Of a DNA stretch of 64,000 nt, positions 26,804-39,500 are shown piece by piece; positions within the stretch are counted from its first letter, which is position 1, and every line of letters starts with the position of its first letter. The stretch comes from Enoplosus armatus (lineage: Eukaryota > Chordata > Actinopteri > Centrarchiformes > Enoplosidae): positions 11,111,001-11,175,000 of the forward strand of contig NC_092198.1 in assembly GCF_043641665.1 (NCBI RefSeq). Reading direction: 5' to 3'. The notes below the pieces were generated by a model. That model was not told where the DNA came from. It searched no databases and worked only from the letters and a program-made list of their open reading frames with translations. The position numbers and the translations under genes are program-made.

Positions 26804-29800
26804 TTCCAGTCTCTCTCTGTTTTTCAATATTTTCCATTTACTACCCTCTCATATTCCTCTCTTTGTTTCTGTGGCTCAGACAGTGCTGCTGAGTCTCAGT
26901 GGGGCTGAGTGAAAGTGACCTCGCAATCGACTGCTAATACAACTGTCATCGCCTGCTGCCCGCCAAGGCCCACCAGGGTAGGTCTGGGGAAAGAACCAGA
27001 GGAACGAGAGAAAGAAAGAGATGACTGTGTGAGCAGAAATGTGGGAGAAGACGGCAAAGTGGAAAAAATAAATAAATAAATAAAATAGAGGCCCTGGAGG
27101 GGAGAAAGCAGTAAAAATGGGAGAGTGGCGAGTAAACAGAGGGATGGCAGACAAGCACAGTGAGACAAAACTTATGTCAGTGGGTGAGCAGGAGCAGAGT
27201 GGGCCGCAGAAGCAGACTGCTCAGACTAGCATGAGTCACCGAGGTCATCCAGTGACAAGGCTGCACACTGTAGCATCACGGTCAGCAGGTCAGACAGGTG
27301 GATGGCTGTGAGCAGACAATGTTTTCTACCTCACTGGACACAACAGGGAGCACATGGGTGCCCCTGCCACTGTGCATTGTTAAAATAAATTGCACTTATT
27401 CACTTAGATGCATGCATCATTTGATCTTGCCTTAGTCTTACATCACCTGCCAGTCAAATTCTGCATTGGGGTATCTTTCCTTTTGAATTTTGGTGCTCTT
27501 AATTCTTTAATGGCTATTAGGGTTATTATGCTGTTGTGTGTTTTTAAAGGGGTTCACCCAAATTACAAAAAAGAAAACATATTGTTTCACTTAGAATATT
27601 GTATCTAGCCAAGCAGATAGTATTGGTTTATTTGCCATAGTTTTAACATGTATATATCTTAAATGTGTTCTTTTCAAACAGGACAAAAGCTTAGTGAGAA
27701 ACTCCGGTGTGATTCCTGCTCCTGTGCAGCATTTGGCTTAGAGTTGCTGATATGTGAAGGAGCTTTGGTTCAATTAGGAAGATCTTTTCTCTCACATTTT
27801 GTCTTTTTTTTCTCTGAGTGAACTTGATACTGCTATTTCTTTCCACTCTAATCTTCTCCATCACTTCCACTGTCCCACGCTGTCAAAGTCCCTTACATGC
27901 ACAAATTTCGACCAAATCTGAACAATCTTTCTGCCCCTCATTGAGTCTTATCGTCAAAGCCTTCCTCTGTTGCTAACCTCAATAAATACAGTTATACACT
28001 TCCACTGATTTCTTCTGACTGAAATATATTTTGATGAAAAATACAGCACAGAGAGGAGGAGACATAGAGAGGGGTGGTGCTTTTTGTTCTTCATGTTTCT
28101 CCGCATGGCTGGAGCTGTGTGTGTTTCAGCCACTGTACAGCAGCACTGGTTTGACTGGTCAGTGCTGGACTCCACTATGAATCTAGGTCACAGTTTGCAG
28201 CAGGGCATTATCTCATTAACAGTTCTCGATACACACAGCTCTCTGACTACAGGCCACAAACAGTAAAATATGTATGTCAAACCAAAAATGGAGAGAAGGA
28301 AACTTCAAAAATATGTCACAAAAAGAGCTTCTAACACATACGAATTTTTAATAGGACTAGTTTCACGAGACACATGTAAAGACAAGCAACACTCCGGTTA
28401 ATTTGTCAGAACTTTCTGTCTTCAATTGTGGGACTTCATGGGAACTGGAGGATATGAAACTTAGTGACGGTTCAATCAGGAAGACTATCTTTCATGCTTA
28501 CTCTTTTAATTAAGTTTTACCCTTTCCCGCTTCCAACTCTCTGCTGACTGAGGGCGTTTACAATTTTCATCTAAACCAATCAGATTTTTGCCAAGACCTC
28601 TGTGAGCAAATCATCCCGCTGCTGTCAAACTTTAAAAACTGTTTCTTTCTCTGCTGCTGCCAGCTGTCATTTCAGTGACCGATTAATGAGAACCACCTCC
28701 ACCTCCAGTTTTCATCAGAATCAGCTGGGGAATGGGTCCTTCAAGTGAGCTCATCAGGAATCCCGCTCCAGGTCACATCCACTCAGATTTTCAGCTATAG
28801 GCTCTTTCCACCACCATCAGTGTCTGCCCCTGTGAAATGATGATGTCACACACGAACCCATGACTGAGGCTGGTTCAAACACTGATGTATTTCAGTAAAC
28901 TCTCCTCACATGTTAACCAGCCCAACTCTGACTGACACCCTCGCCTGCAGAAGCTCAACCTAATACTGCTGACAAAGAGGCACCTCCTCTGGCTGCTGCC
29001 TGCCGCTCGCACATTCGTCTAATACCGCTTCTCCACAGAAGGCATAACTGCTTCATTAATAACGGGCAATAAGATGATGCTGATGTTGTATGGCTAAGAT
29101 ACTTTTACTATGTGCTGAATTACTTTAATATAATTCACATATCATATAATACTGAGGCTTGGAGGACATCAATTCTAAACAAGCAACACATAAGCTTTAG
29201 ATAGGGTGGTTTTTCTTTTATTCGAGATAAAGATTTTAACATTCCTTCATTCCTTCTCTACCTACCTCCAAAAATACTGAAAAACCATAGATATACCGTA
29301 CTTGCTACATAGTACATGAAATATAAATATAAAACAAAAATGAACAGTGTATTTATACTTTCTTTGTCCCACATACCTGATGTCTGCCTCAAAGTAACTT
29401 AATCATCATCACTCAGAGGTTGACTCAGTTTAAAATCATAGGGACGTTTCAGTATACAAACAGCAATTGTTTATATGTAACTTATTATATTATATTATAT
29501 TAGTATTATATGTACATTTCACAGAACACAATAGGCTGTACAAATTCACAACGTCACCACAGCTTTCCTGTAAATCCCCCCAAATGTCTAAAAATGCAGA
29601 AACTTTATCTCAACAGCTTTATTTACACATCATATGCTCTCCACCAACACCGCTCTGCTGATAAATTCCCCAGCCATTTTGACACTTGGAAAATGAAGTG
29701 TCAGATTCTTAGTTGTAATTCTGATGGGCAGATGCTGCGCAAAGAGCTAATTAAAACTGCACAGGGAGTTCAGCTGCGAATAATTAATTGCATTATTACT

Positions 29801-30108
29801 GTACTGTCAGATGATCTATTTAATAATTCTCACTATAGAACAAATGTATTCAGAGAGTCTCCCTCAAAAAGCGGCAGACAGAGCATTTTCACAACCTCAT
29901 AATCAAGTTCCAGTGCAGAGCTTTCCTATGATCTCTTCGTCCTCTCACCGTCTTTGTCTTTCTCTCCTTCAATCACTCTCTCACACACACACACAGGCAA
30001 CACAGATATTTTGCTTGGCTCTGGTATTTCCTCTCCATTGCACACAGGAAAAAAAGCCAAAAGCTTTGATGTGAGGCATGTTAATGACTGGTTGGGCATT
30101 TTGAGAAA
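26804..30108. other. Intronic sequence, mostly unique
   Basis: Non-coding intron DNA with an (AAAT)n run at about 27068-27085 and short CA tracts near 29983-29995. A/T-rich block 29690-29840 with several TAATTA-like sites is noted as a possible regulatory element. No exon or RNA gene recognised. Confidence 0.5.
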
Positions 30109-30821
30109 CCTTAAATGCACAGTATGTAATTTCTGCCGCTAGGGGCCTCTCAATCAAAACAGTAACAGAGACGTAGTTTGATGATGTTGTGAAGTGGCGA
30201 GGGATCATGGGAGTTGTTATCTTCATTGTTAAACAACCACCAACACGATGAAAATCTATCGTGACACGGACAAGGAAATGTATTAAAGTTTTATTCATGT
30301 TTATTCACGTTATGTCATTTCATTCCAATGAAATAGCTGTAAGTAACGTAAGCTAATGTAACGTTAACTTGCTAACTTACCATTAGATGAGTCGACTACC
30401 GTAGATTACGTTATGAGGCAAATTCAATCAAAACAGTCAAAACAATCTAAAAATAACTTTATGAGCCTGTTGAACATTGTTGTAACATTATAACGTTGCC
30501 GTGCACATTAGCTTGGTAGCTGGCATGAGCCACTTGTCATAGTAGCACATACAGTCGACACTGAAATATCATCTCAATAAATTAGGTCTCTATTGGATTA
30601 CTGAGTATAATTCTGTGACATTATATTCCTTTCTCACTCTCTAACATATCATCTGGTGTTTCCCCAGAAGTTATAACAACTATCGTGTAAAGAGGATATG
30701 ATGCCATTAACAGGCGACCAATGTGGGATAATGTAATTACACAACTCAACAAAATATATAACATAGGTCTAGTCGTTTTTACACATTTTAATGTGGAAAT
30801 GTTACATACTATGCCTTTCAG
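30109..30821. repeat. Non-autonomous element with terminal inverted repeats
   Basis: The left end CCTTAAATGCACAGTATGTA continues with ATTTCTGCC; the right end reads GGAAATGTTACATACTATGCC plus a TTTCAG tail. These ends are imperfect inverted complements over roughly 25 bp. The left part ('ccgctaggggcctctcaatc…ggatcatgggagttgtta') is a sequence I recognise as a teleost interspersed repeat. Size is about 710 bp, with no transposase-like open frame, so it is MITE-like. Class not determined. Confidence 0.68.
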
Positions 30822-30962
30822 CGAATTAATGTTTTGGCTCAATTAATTTCACAGTGTCTCTGGCAGGGACAGGTGTAAATGAAACCTGACACATCAAATC
30901 ATCGTCAGCAGTCCAAATCCAGGAGGGGAACGCACAAACACACAAGCCAGCATGCACACACA

Positions 30963-30964
<2 letters not shown>

Positions 30965-31010
<46 letters not shown>
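30965..31010. repeat. (CA)n microsatellite
   Basis: About 23 uninterrupted CA units. Confidence 0.97.
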
Positions 31011-31012
<2 letters not shown>

Positions 31013-33320
31013 CAGCTGAAGTGTGAAAATAACTGCACAGCAATAACAGCATTCGGCGTGGTATATTCATGTAACAGGTATGTGCAGTTATGTAGGTGGT
31101 CATAGTGAGCCAAATAGACTCATTGTTATTCAGGGGATTAGTAGGAGTCATGTTACGACATACAATGTAATGTAATATAATTGCAAGTGACGCTTTAAAT
31201 GACACTCAGTTAAAGTGTGATTATAGACTTTGTGAGTGAGCCTTTCTAAATGTCCAAAATGCCCATTTGAGCTGTCGAATGCAGACATTTATTTGATGTG
31301 TCAAACTGCAAATATACAAAAAAATACACAGACGAGCTTCTCTGTTCCAGATGACAGGAGAGAAACATTAAGTGTAGTTAATGTTTTACAAAGCTTTATA
31401 TTCTACATGAAATACAGTATAAAAGTCATAAATAAATCATAATCATTAACGATTAATGTCAAGATTTTTCTCTACAAGAAAGTCTCTTACAGACAGACTT
31501 TGAATCAGAACAAACCACAGCTAAATGTTTTGTTTAGTTTTGGTAGCAAACAGGTCACTGAGGTCGTAAACTGCTCTCTGGAGGACAAACGGCCAATTTT
31601 GCTGATATACCTACAATACGCTGATATAGGCTGATATTGGTACGGTCAATTTATTGGTCTTGCTCTAATAAAAATGCATTAGAGATTCAAGGCCTAATAA
31701 GGGCATGGATGTGGATTGGTTGCCCTGTTTACACTAACGCCATAAGTCTGAGGTGAGATAAGGAGAAAATAAAGACTGTAATGGTGTAGGGTCACCTTCA
31801 GGGGCTATACTGACAAATTAGTTCAAATGCATTTGTGCTGAGGTGGAGAGAGGTTTAAGTAAGATCGCCCTGTTAGGTCAGTGAAGGACTTCCAGCCAAC
31901 CCACCCTCTACACCTGTTCCTGTAGGTGCCTTATGATCCTCTGAACTAAAGTCTTGATGAGAAGCTGCCTAAAGGTCTCATTTTGGGTTAAAATACTGCA
32001 CATTGGAGCCCAAACTCGTCACGGTGCAGATTTTATGTCTGCTGTCAGCTTGTGGTGCATGACGGTGCTGCATATTGCTCCATGTTCTGTTACATTCAGT
32101 TGTCTTCAAAGAGCAGAGATTTGTGCCCAATGGGGAGGTGAGAGAGAGGAGAGCTCAACCATGCCAAAAAAGACAAAGACCTGTCTGGAATCGCTTGTGC
32201 CAGTGAGGGAAAAATGCCCGACAGGACAAGAAAAAAAAAAAAGAACAACCATCTCTCTCTTGGACATAAATGGTTTGGGAAAAGCCTCAAAGTTCTGCAC
32301 AGAAAACACAATATCAAATAAGTCCCAAATAAATCAATAAACAGACACTCAAACATTGACAGGGCTGCTTGATTTTGTATTCCCAAGGACCTTTCTCCTC
32401 AGCGCAGACTAAAATAATTCCTGTGCTGTTTTATTCTTTTTTCTTTTTTTGGGGGGGGGGGGGGGGGGGGTCGCCTAGCATTCCAATAAATGTTAAGCTT
32501 ATTTCAAAAGGCTCCATGATTAAACATCCCGCTAATCTTGGCGCGTTCTACATAAAACTCCACAGAGCATAAATCCAGTTATTGCAAAATGTGAGCAGAG
32601 GCAAACATAGAAAGAGGGGTTGCCGTCAATTTTCAGGTCGAAAATGGCAACTTTATAAAGACAGGAAATGTGAGGAAATGGGTTAAAAACGTGTAAATTA
32701 GCCATATGGCTACTCAGGACTGCTGCATGTGTGGGTGAGAGAAAGAGACAGAGAGAGGGGGGAAAAAAGAGTATGAGGAGTCTAAGAAATGCTGTAAATA
32801 CATTATAGCAAGTCCTTACTTAATTAAAGATTAGATGCAAATCTATTTGTGTTCTTCCATAATTTATAATAGATAAATGTGTGAAGTAAATAAAATCAAC
32901 AGCTCTCGCGGAAGGGATATTTATCGTCTACTTTTTTGTTGTTTCTTCCAAACCTGTAATCCATATGGAGGCAAGGGAGTCGCAGTAGCAGTTTTCAAAC
33001 TGTTATGTCCCTTAAAGGAATACTGGACTAATCCACTCAGACACGGTGGCTGAAAATATCTCACTGACTCCATTTCATCCTGAAACCACTGCAGACGAAG
33101 TATAAAGTGGAACAATGTTCATCCACATCTTGGACCCAAATTGGCAAGTCATATGGTATATAATATCCCTTGCATATTAGAAAACCACATGATTGTTATG
33201 TATATAAGTGTATGTATAGCAATCAAGGTTGCTTGTACATAAACATAATATTTAGACTTTTGTTGTGTATTCAGATTTTATTTAATTTCCCTGTTTTATG
33301 CAGTGACATCAGAGATATCT
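31011..33320. other. Intronic sequence, mostly unique
   Basis: Non-coding intron DNA. The homopolymer G tract at 32451 is listed separately. No exon or RNA gene recognised. Confidence 0.5.
32451..32470. repeat. Homopolymeric G tract
   Basis: Twenty consecutive G on the plus strand, directly preceded by a T-rich pyrimidine run (32432-32450). Assembly length of such a tract is uncertain. Confidence 0.9.
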
Positions 33321-33329
33321 TGATCCACA

Positions 33330-34150
33330 TTTGAGTAGTTTAAATCCGGTCTCACTGAACATTCTCGTCTCCATAAATGATCAAGTTTTAATAAATGGTG
33401 TCCCACAAGGGTCAGTTCTTGGTCCAATTATGTTCTCTGTGTACATACTTCTCCTTGGCCACATAGGCCACGTAATTTAATGTTTTGATATCTGTTATTA
33501 CTTTCATGCTGATGACACATGGCTGTATTTTTACCTCTTAGGTATAACAAGATACTGATATGCACACAATTACTTGTTCATGTGCAAAAATGTTAAGTCC
33601 ATTGAAATATCTGGTTCAGTCCAGCTTTATCCACCCACATCAAATCGCAAAGTATGAGATCCTTCCTTCAGCCTGAAGATTTTGAAAAAGTCATCTATGC
33701 TTTTATTAGGTCACCTGCCTTAGCAAATCCTCTCTATTTCGACTACAGCTGGCACAGAACTCTGCAGCAAGGCTTTTAACAAAAACAAGACGTAGATCAT
33801 ACATTACTGAAGCTTTAGCGTCTCTCAATTGGCCCCCTATCAGTTATAGGAATGATTTTAGATTTTTAGTATTATCATACAAGGCATTACATGGTCAAGC
33901 CCCTCTGCACTTACAAGAGTTGTTGTGTCCTTCTGGCTGTTACAAGGTCAAGACTGAAAAATACAGGCTATCATGCTCCTTGACTCTAGAACGGCCTATC
34001 ACAAAGTGTTATATACACTAAATCAATGCACATCATTAAAAAAAAAACATCTTAAAACTGACTTTTATCTCCCTCTTTTCTTCTTTCTGTATAGCACTTT
34101 GGAATTTATGTTTTGAAAAGTGCTATAAATAAAGTGTGCTTGCTATACAT
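33330..34150 (+). mobile_element. L2/CR1-like LINE relic (reverse transcriptase fragment)
   Basis: This is a decayed, 5'-truncated non-LTR retrotransposon. At 33397-33426 the plus strand encodes GVPQGSVLGP, the classic LINE reverse transcriptase motif, and near 33504 it encodes HADDTWLY, matching the catalytic [YF]ADDT box with a His change. From about 33743 it encodes LQLAQNSAARLLTKTR, then ALASLNWPP and LSYKALHGQAPLHL, the conserved C-terminal segment of L2/CR1-group ORF2. The 3' end carries 'gcactttggaattt' and AAAGTGCTATAAATAAAG, a typical L2 tail. Frames are broken and the region between motifs is shortened, so it is dead. It lies antisense to xkr6. Confidence 0.85.
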
Positions 34151-35229
34151 TTTGTCTTTCAAAATGACTTCCACTAATGAGGATCTGAATCTGTAATAAT
34201 CTCATTAACAATGTCACGCCATGTCTTTCTGCAGAGCCAAACTTCACGGCAAAGCATCAGATGTTTTACACTATACCATATGAGATGAGTCAACTGCCTC
34301 TCAGCACTCATTGTAGCATAAGGCAAAAGAACATTCACACCTCCCATGCATGTATTCACACACACACACACTCACACATTTACATACATACATGCATAAA
34401 TAAGCATTTACACGTATATAGCATGAGTGAGAGGCAGGTGGCTGAAGTTCTAAGTTTTTCTTGTGTGTGTTTGTATATAAGGCGTAGTGCCATCAGCAAG
34501 TTCCTGCTGCTTTTGTCTGAACACACAAGCACACTGACCACAGTGTATTTAAAAACGCCGCAGGGCCCAAAGCATACAGGCTGTTGTTAATATGTAATTC
34601 ACTGTGAGGGCAAACAGACAGGGAGCGGGGATGCAGTGGAAACAAAACAAGAGATAGGAGAAGAAAAATAGTGATGGAGGTAAAGAGGGAGGAGAGGTGG
34701 GAAATAAACGGTAGGGAAAGAGCAAACACAAATAGAAACAGAGACAGACATGAAGAAGTACAAGAGTCAGAGAAGAGAAAGACAAAATAACCGGGAAGCA
34801 AAGAAAATAGGTCTGAGTTTCAACATCTGAAGCACACTTGGTGTAGACCCATTCCCTGTCCGACCTGAAGAGGTGGTGATATGTGACATCTAACTGATCA
34901 CTGTTGGACTCCTGAGCAGATGACCTCTCTGCTGTGATGCTCTCAGGTCCCCCTCAAGAACCCAATTTAGCTCTCCTGGCTCGCCACGGTCACCTGAAGA
35001 AAGGAAAAAGCCACCCAGCCACAAGCATCAGGAAGAGAGGAAGGACACACGAAGGACAGTGATGGACTGCTGAGCAGGAGGCCTGAATATGGGCTGTCCT
35101 AAATATGATGAAGCCCCTAACATTATGTGGGCCAGGTTTTTCTTACAGGAAATGTCACATGAACATGAATTCAAAGCGTGAGGATGCAAGCTGGTTTACA
35201 TATACTGTAAAAACATGTTTTTAAAAAAA
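34151..35229. other. Intronic sequence, low-complexity stretches
   Basis: Contains a short CA array near 34358-34370 and a GA-rich stretch at about 34610-34800. No exon or RNA gene recognised. Confidence 0.5.
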
Positions 35230-35579
35230 TTTAATCTCTTGGGAAACTCTTATCTCCTTGCCGAGAGTTGAGAAGATGAGTACTTCTGTCATATCTGTCT
35301 GTAAAATATGAAGCTGGAGGCAGGAGATGGTTAGCTTAGCATAATACTGTAAAGACCAGCAAACCAAGGGAAGCAGCTACCCTGGCTCTGACCAAGCTAG
35401 CTGGTTATGGGGTTATGTGTGGGACTATTTCTTAGTCAGTATTCATGCTAAGCTAAGCTAACTGTCTCCTGACTTTAGCTTTATTTTGAACAAACATGAG
35501 GGTGGTATTGATCTTCTCATCAAACTCTCTGCAAGAAAGCAAACAAGTGTATTTCCCAAAATGTCAAACTATTCCTTTA
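35230..35579 (+). repeat. Foldback MITE-like element, copy 4
   Basis: The 3' TIR is intact (ATTTCCCAAAATGTCAAACT followed by ATTCCTTT), the exact inverted complement of the family 5' end seen in copy 5. Inside are 'ccgagagttgagaagatgag', GGTTAGCTTAGCATAA and its inverted partner ATGCTAAGCTAAGCTAAC near 35446, and 'gggttatgtgtgggactatttctta' over two arms. The 5' end is diverged. Confidence 0.82.
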
Positions 35580-36003
35580 TAAATTACCATCAATAGTCTG
35601 CGTGTAAAATACATTTCTACATATGAAACAAATATTTTATTATTAAATGATAAAGCATACTTGCCATACCTCTCCAATCTAACTAATAATAATAATACAA
35701 CAAAAACTAATCAGAAGTACCATACATATGCTCACAGTGACACACATATACTCTCGCTAATACCTGTTATGAGTTCATATCTGATAATCTGTTGGCACTG
35801 CTCCTTAAGATCCTTAAGATAGATGTTCTGGTGCTCTTTTCTAAGGGATTTTTAATGTACTCAAAAAATCAGTGCGAGCTGTAACAACTTGGTGTGTGTT
35901 TATGTTTGCATGTTGACAACTTTCTGAAAAGGAGCGCTATGCAGTGAGTTGGAAAATGATAACATACATAAGAAACGACTGCACAGCAGTGTATTTTACT
36001 CAC

Positions 36004-36286
36004 TTCTCTCACTGTCAGAGTTGGCATGATTTTGTCTTCTTCTCATTCTCATATTAGCACGGTGACACCCTGCTCAGTGAGCTGAGACAGCATGCACACT
36101 CTGCATGCAACGGCACTGATTTGGTGAAAGGAGTGAGCTCTTTTGACTTTGCAGGCAGCGTATCTTCATATAGCTCATTTCTCAGTGAGTGTAACAGCTC
36201 ACTAAGCAGGGTATCACCATGCAAATATGAGACTGAGAAGAGACGACTGCGAAACCCTGCAAGTGTGACACTGTGAGAGCGAGAGA
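36004..36286. repeat. Long imperfect inverted repeat
   Basis: The left arm (about 36004-36084) and right arm (about 36196-36286) are inverted complements with scattered mismatches and small gaps. The clearest part pairs ACCCTGCTCAGTGAGCT at 36067 with AGCTCACTAAGCAGGGT at 36196, and the 'ttcttctcattctcatatta' side with 'aaatatgagactgagaaga'. The spacer of about 110 bp is itself weakly self-complementary. No coding content. It may be a foldback transposon or simply a large hairpin; family not recognised. Confidence 0.7.
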
Positions 36287-36485
36287 ACTAACGGGGCTGT
36301 TCAATTATTTATAAGCAGAGATTGTCTGTTTATCAAACTGACGCCTGGAGCGTCGACCATGATTAGACTCAAACAATGGTGGTCTTCTCTGAGCACTGCT
36401 GATGCAGCTTCTAAGACACAGCCCAGATATGAATGAAACACAGACAGCATCAAAAATAGCTATGAAGTGTGTGTATGCATGTGCG

Positions 36486-36507
36486 TGTGTGTGTGTGTGT
36501 GTGTGTG
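36486..36507. repeat. (GT)n microsatellite
   Basis: Eleven uninterrupted GT units. Confidence 0.93.
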
Positions 36508-36509
36508 AG

Positions 36510-39500
36510 GATTTTAAGAAAGATGTACAAAAATAATTTGATAATTAGGTTTTGGGTACACGTCTCTTTCATTGTATATGATTGCAACTATGTAATACTA
36601 CGTTGTACAGGATTTATTAACCATTTACACACCTGTTATGGAAGCTTTTTTGGGAAAAGTTATAGTTGTTGACAAATAAAGTGTTACCAGGTTAGGTGTA
36701 TTGTGATGATTTATCATATATTGCTAAAACACGATTGATCCTATTTAACTGCAATGAAATGTGCGTTGAGTAGTGGTCCAACATACTAACAAACCTCAAA
36801 GTATTCATGCGTGCTACTAAATGTACATCATTAGCTAAAACATAATGTAATTATGAGGACATCTATCTATTTTTCTGCTCTTTTTCTCCAATTTTGAACC
36901 TGCCAATTACTGTCGTCGTTGTCGCTGTAGTCATGCGTCTCCTCCAATATACAGCTGCTTCTTTTTACCTGACGGCAAGGGGCAAAGGTCACGCAGAGGC
37001 TCACACTTCTTCTCAAGACTCCACACCCCTCTGCCCCGACAACTAAACGGCAAGAGACAACACTGCAATGACAGTACAAACTGTTCGACTCTGTTCGATG
37101 GAGCACGTTGCTAAGCAGTGAACACTGCTGCCCAGGATTTATCCAAATCTCTGTCATTGCAAACAAGTGCTTTTACCCTGTTGAACCCCTGCCCCACTAC
37201 GGCCGCATGGCGTATTGTCAATCTTCATTTGCACTGGCCTTCCATTTTATTGTTTGTTTTCTTGTCCATTGAATATTGCTATTCAAATAAAGTTTAATAT
37301 TATTATTGTTATTAAACTTTAGTCCAGTATTTACACTATTTTACCCTTGGTTTGGGTGTTAATATCTGGGACTGTTTGGCTTTGTAAATGTTTGACTTTC
37401 TTCACCTGCCACTTGTTTACTTCCACTTCACACTGGGCAGGTTGTGTGCAACCAGTTTATATGATCTCCTGGGCTGAGTGCAGCTTCCCACAGATGTATG
37501 TGAACATTTTTTTTCTTGAGCTGAAAAGTGGGGCTGAAAGCTGCACAGCACTGCATCATGGGGCGTTGATTCTCAGTTGGATCTGCAGTACTAGCAACCC
37601 ATTTACAATAAAGGAGTAATTTGATTCAGTAGTAATATCAAAATCTTATTTAAAGACCCTTCAAATGTTGGTTATAACCTCTCCCTTGTGCAGCTTTTTG
37701 TATCAATTTGCTCTATTGTGTGAAGTCTTTTCAACAGCGCATAAATAAGTGCCTGTGAAAAGCAGTGAATCCAAAGAAATGGCATGTAGCGTGAGAGGAG
37801 AGCTATTAAGCCACAGGTTGACTCATGAACCGAGGTGTAACAGTTTCCTGCACAAATGAGACGTTTTGTCAGAAAGAGGGAGCAGAAGTGAAAAACTAAA
37901 AGGACGGCGGAATGTGGGAGATCTGAAAATGGGCTCTGTAGGGAGTAAAAGATGGGTGGTATAGCAGGATAAGGGAGGCAGGGAGGAGGTGTTGAGTTGT
38001 AATGGGGCAGGAGCCAGATGCTCCAGTTTCCTTGACAGAAATGGAGGTCAAGTGCAGCTTTATGTGAAGGCAACACAGGGAGAGAGGCATAGACATAAAG
38101 AGAAAGATGGAGGGGAGGGAGGTAGCATGATGACTTTAACTAGTGGTAGGGGACACAGCATTTGAGCTCACAATGTAGAGAGCCAGATTCTTCTAAAGAT
38201 AGCAAATAAAGAGAGGATAAGACAGCATAGAGGAACACACAGTGAGGTGTCTTCTTCCAGGATGGATGGTGGGGGATAAAAGGCTTTATGAGAAGCCTAA
38301 GAACATTAATAGGTGTAAGTGATAGGGAGGGATAAGAATAAAAACATATGTTAACTTCGCAGGGAGGACAGATGGTAATGTGGTGGCTTGAGCTTATGGA
38401 GAGCACTAATGGATAGAGAGAGTGTACGGGGAGAACGCATGATGATCTCAAATAGTGCATCTGGGAGTGTAGGCCTCAACTATTTCAGGAGAAATGGAAG
38501 CATAAATATATATTAGGAATATAGCTATTAGGCTGGGGTCTCCAGATGAAAAGTAGCCTTTGTGTGTAAGCATTTCAACTTGCACTGGATATCCTCTGGG
38601 CCCAGGTAATGATTTTCTCTGAGTAGAATATGCAGTAGACTAATGTGAAAAAATATCACACAACATGCACGGTGTGTTTGTTGTGAACACTTCTGAATGA
38701 GCTCAAAGGAAGAGTTGCAACAGGGCAGATTTAGATTTTTGTTTAGAGGAGAATGGAAATAACAGACAGCTGTAGGGAGGATTGAGAATTGAACTGATGC
38801 AGCCAATCTAATTGCCAAATAGAACTAGGCACACAAACACCAGACTTCAAAGTCAATAAATCCTACATTGTCATGAGCCAAGTTCCACAAGCTCGCAAGC
38901 TACAACTGTAGCAAGCAGAAAAGAAGAGTGTAAACATGTTAACAGAGCCTACAGTACACAGAAGCAAATTGAAAAACACTCTGAATCAGGAAAAGATGTG
39001 TCAAATTTAAAGGATAAGGCTGGTTTTGAATGAATAGACCAAAACCAACAATGCAATAGTCCATCTCTCATCGCTTCCTGACTTCCCTGTCCTGTCTGTG
39101 CACTCAGCCACAAGCCCACTGGTTCCCACACTGAAATCTTTAAAAAACAGGCTACACATATTAACTCCTTTTTTAAAAAAAGGTTCAGTAATTTCATAAC
39201 AGCTGGACACTGTCGTTTTAAGCAAACATTACTCAATCAAGAGTAAATAGTGCATTTATTGGGTACTACTTTCAGCTGCGGATTAAAACACATTTAGTGC
39301 TCTTGTGAGTATTTCTGGCAGCAAGATGGTGTTTGTGGGATTGAATCAAAATAAACTCCAGTGCCCATGTTTATTAAAATAAACAAACATGTCACCCAGT
39401 GCACTGGTGTGGCTCACTGATGTGTTTTTAATAGCTTAATCTCTGTGCTCTGAGGGAAAGTGTGCAGGAGATGACTTTTCATAAAAGAGGAGAGCCAGGG

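Noticed and set aside
36909..36938. Similarity of the stretch around TACTGTCGTCGTTGTCGCTG to the miR-598 mature sequence, a microRNA that in human lies in an XKR6 intron
   Set aside because: It is on the plus strand, antisense to xkr6, whereas the human microRNA is sense. It needs an insertion and several mismatches, and no complementary arm forming a hairpin was found beside it. No miR-598-like sequence was seen on the sense strand.
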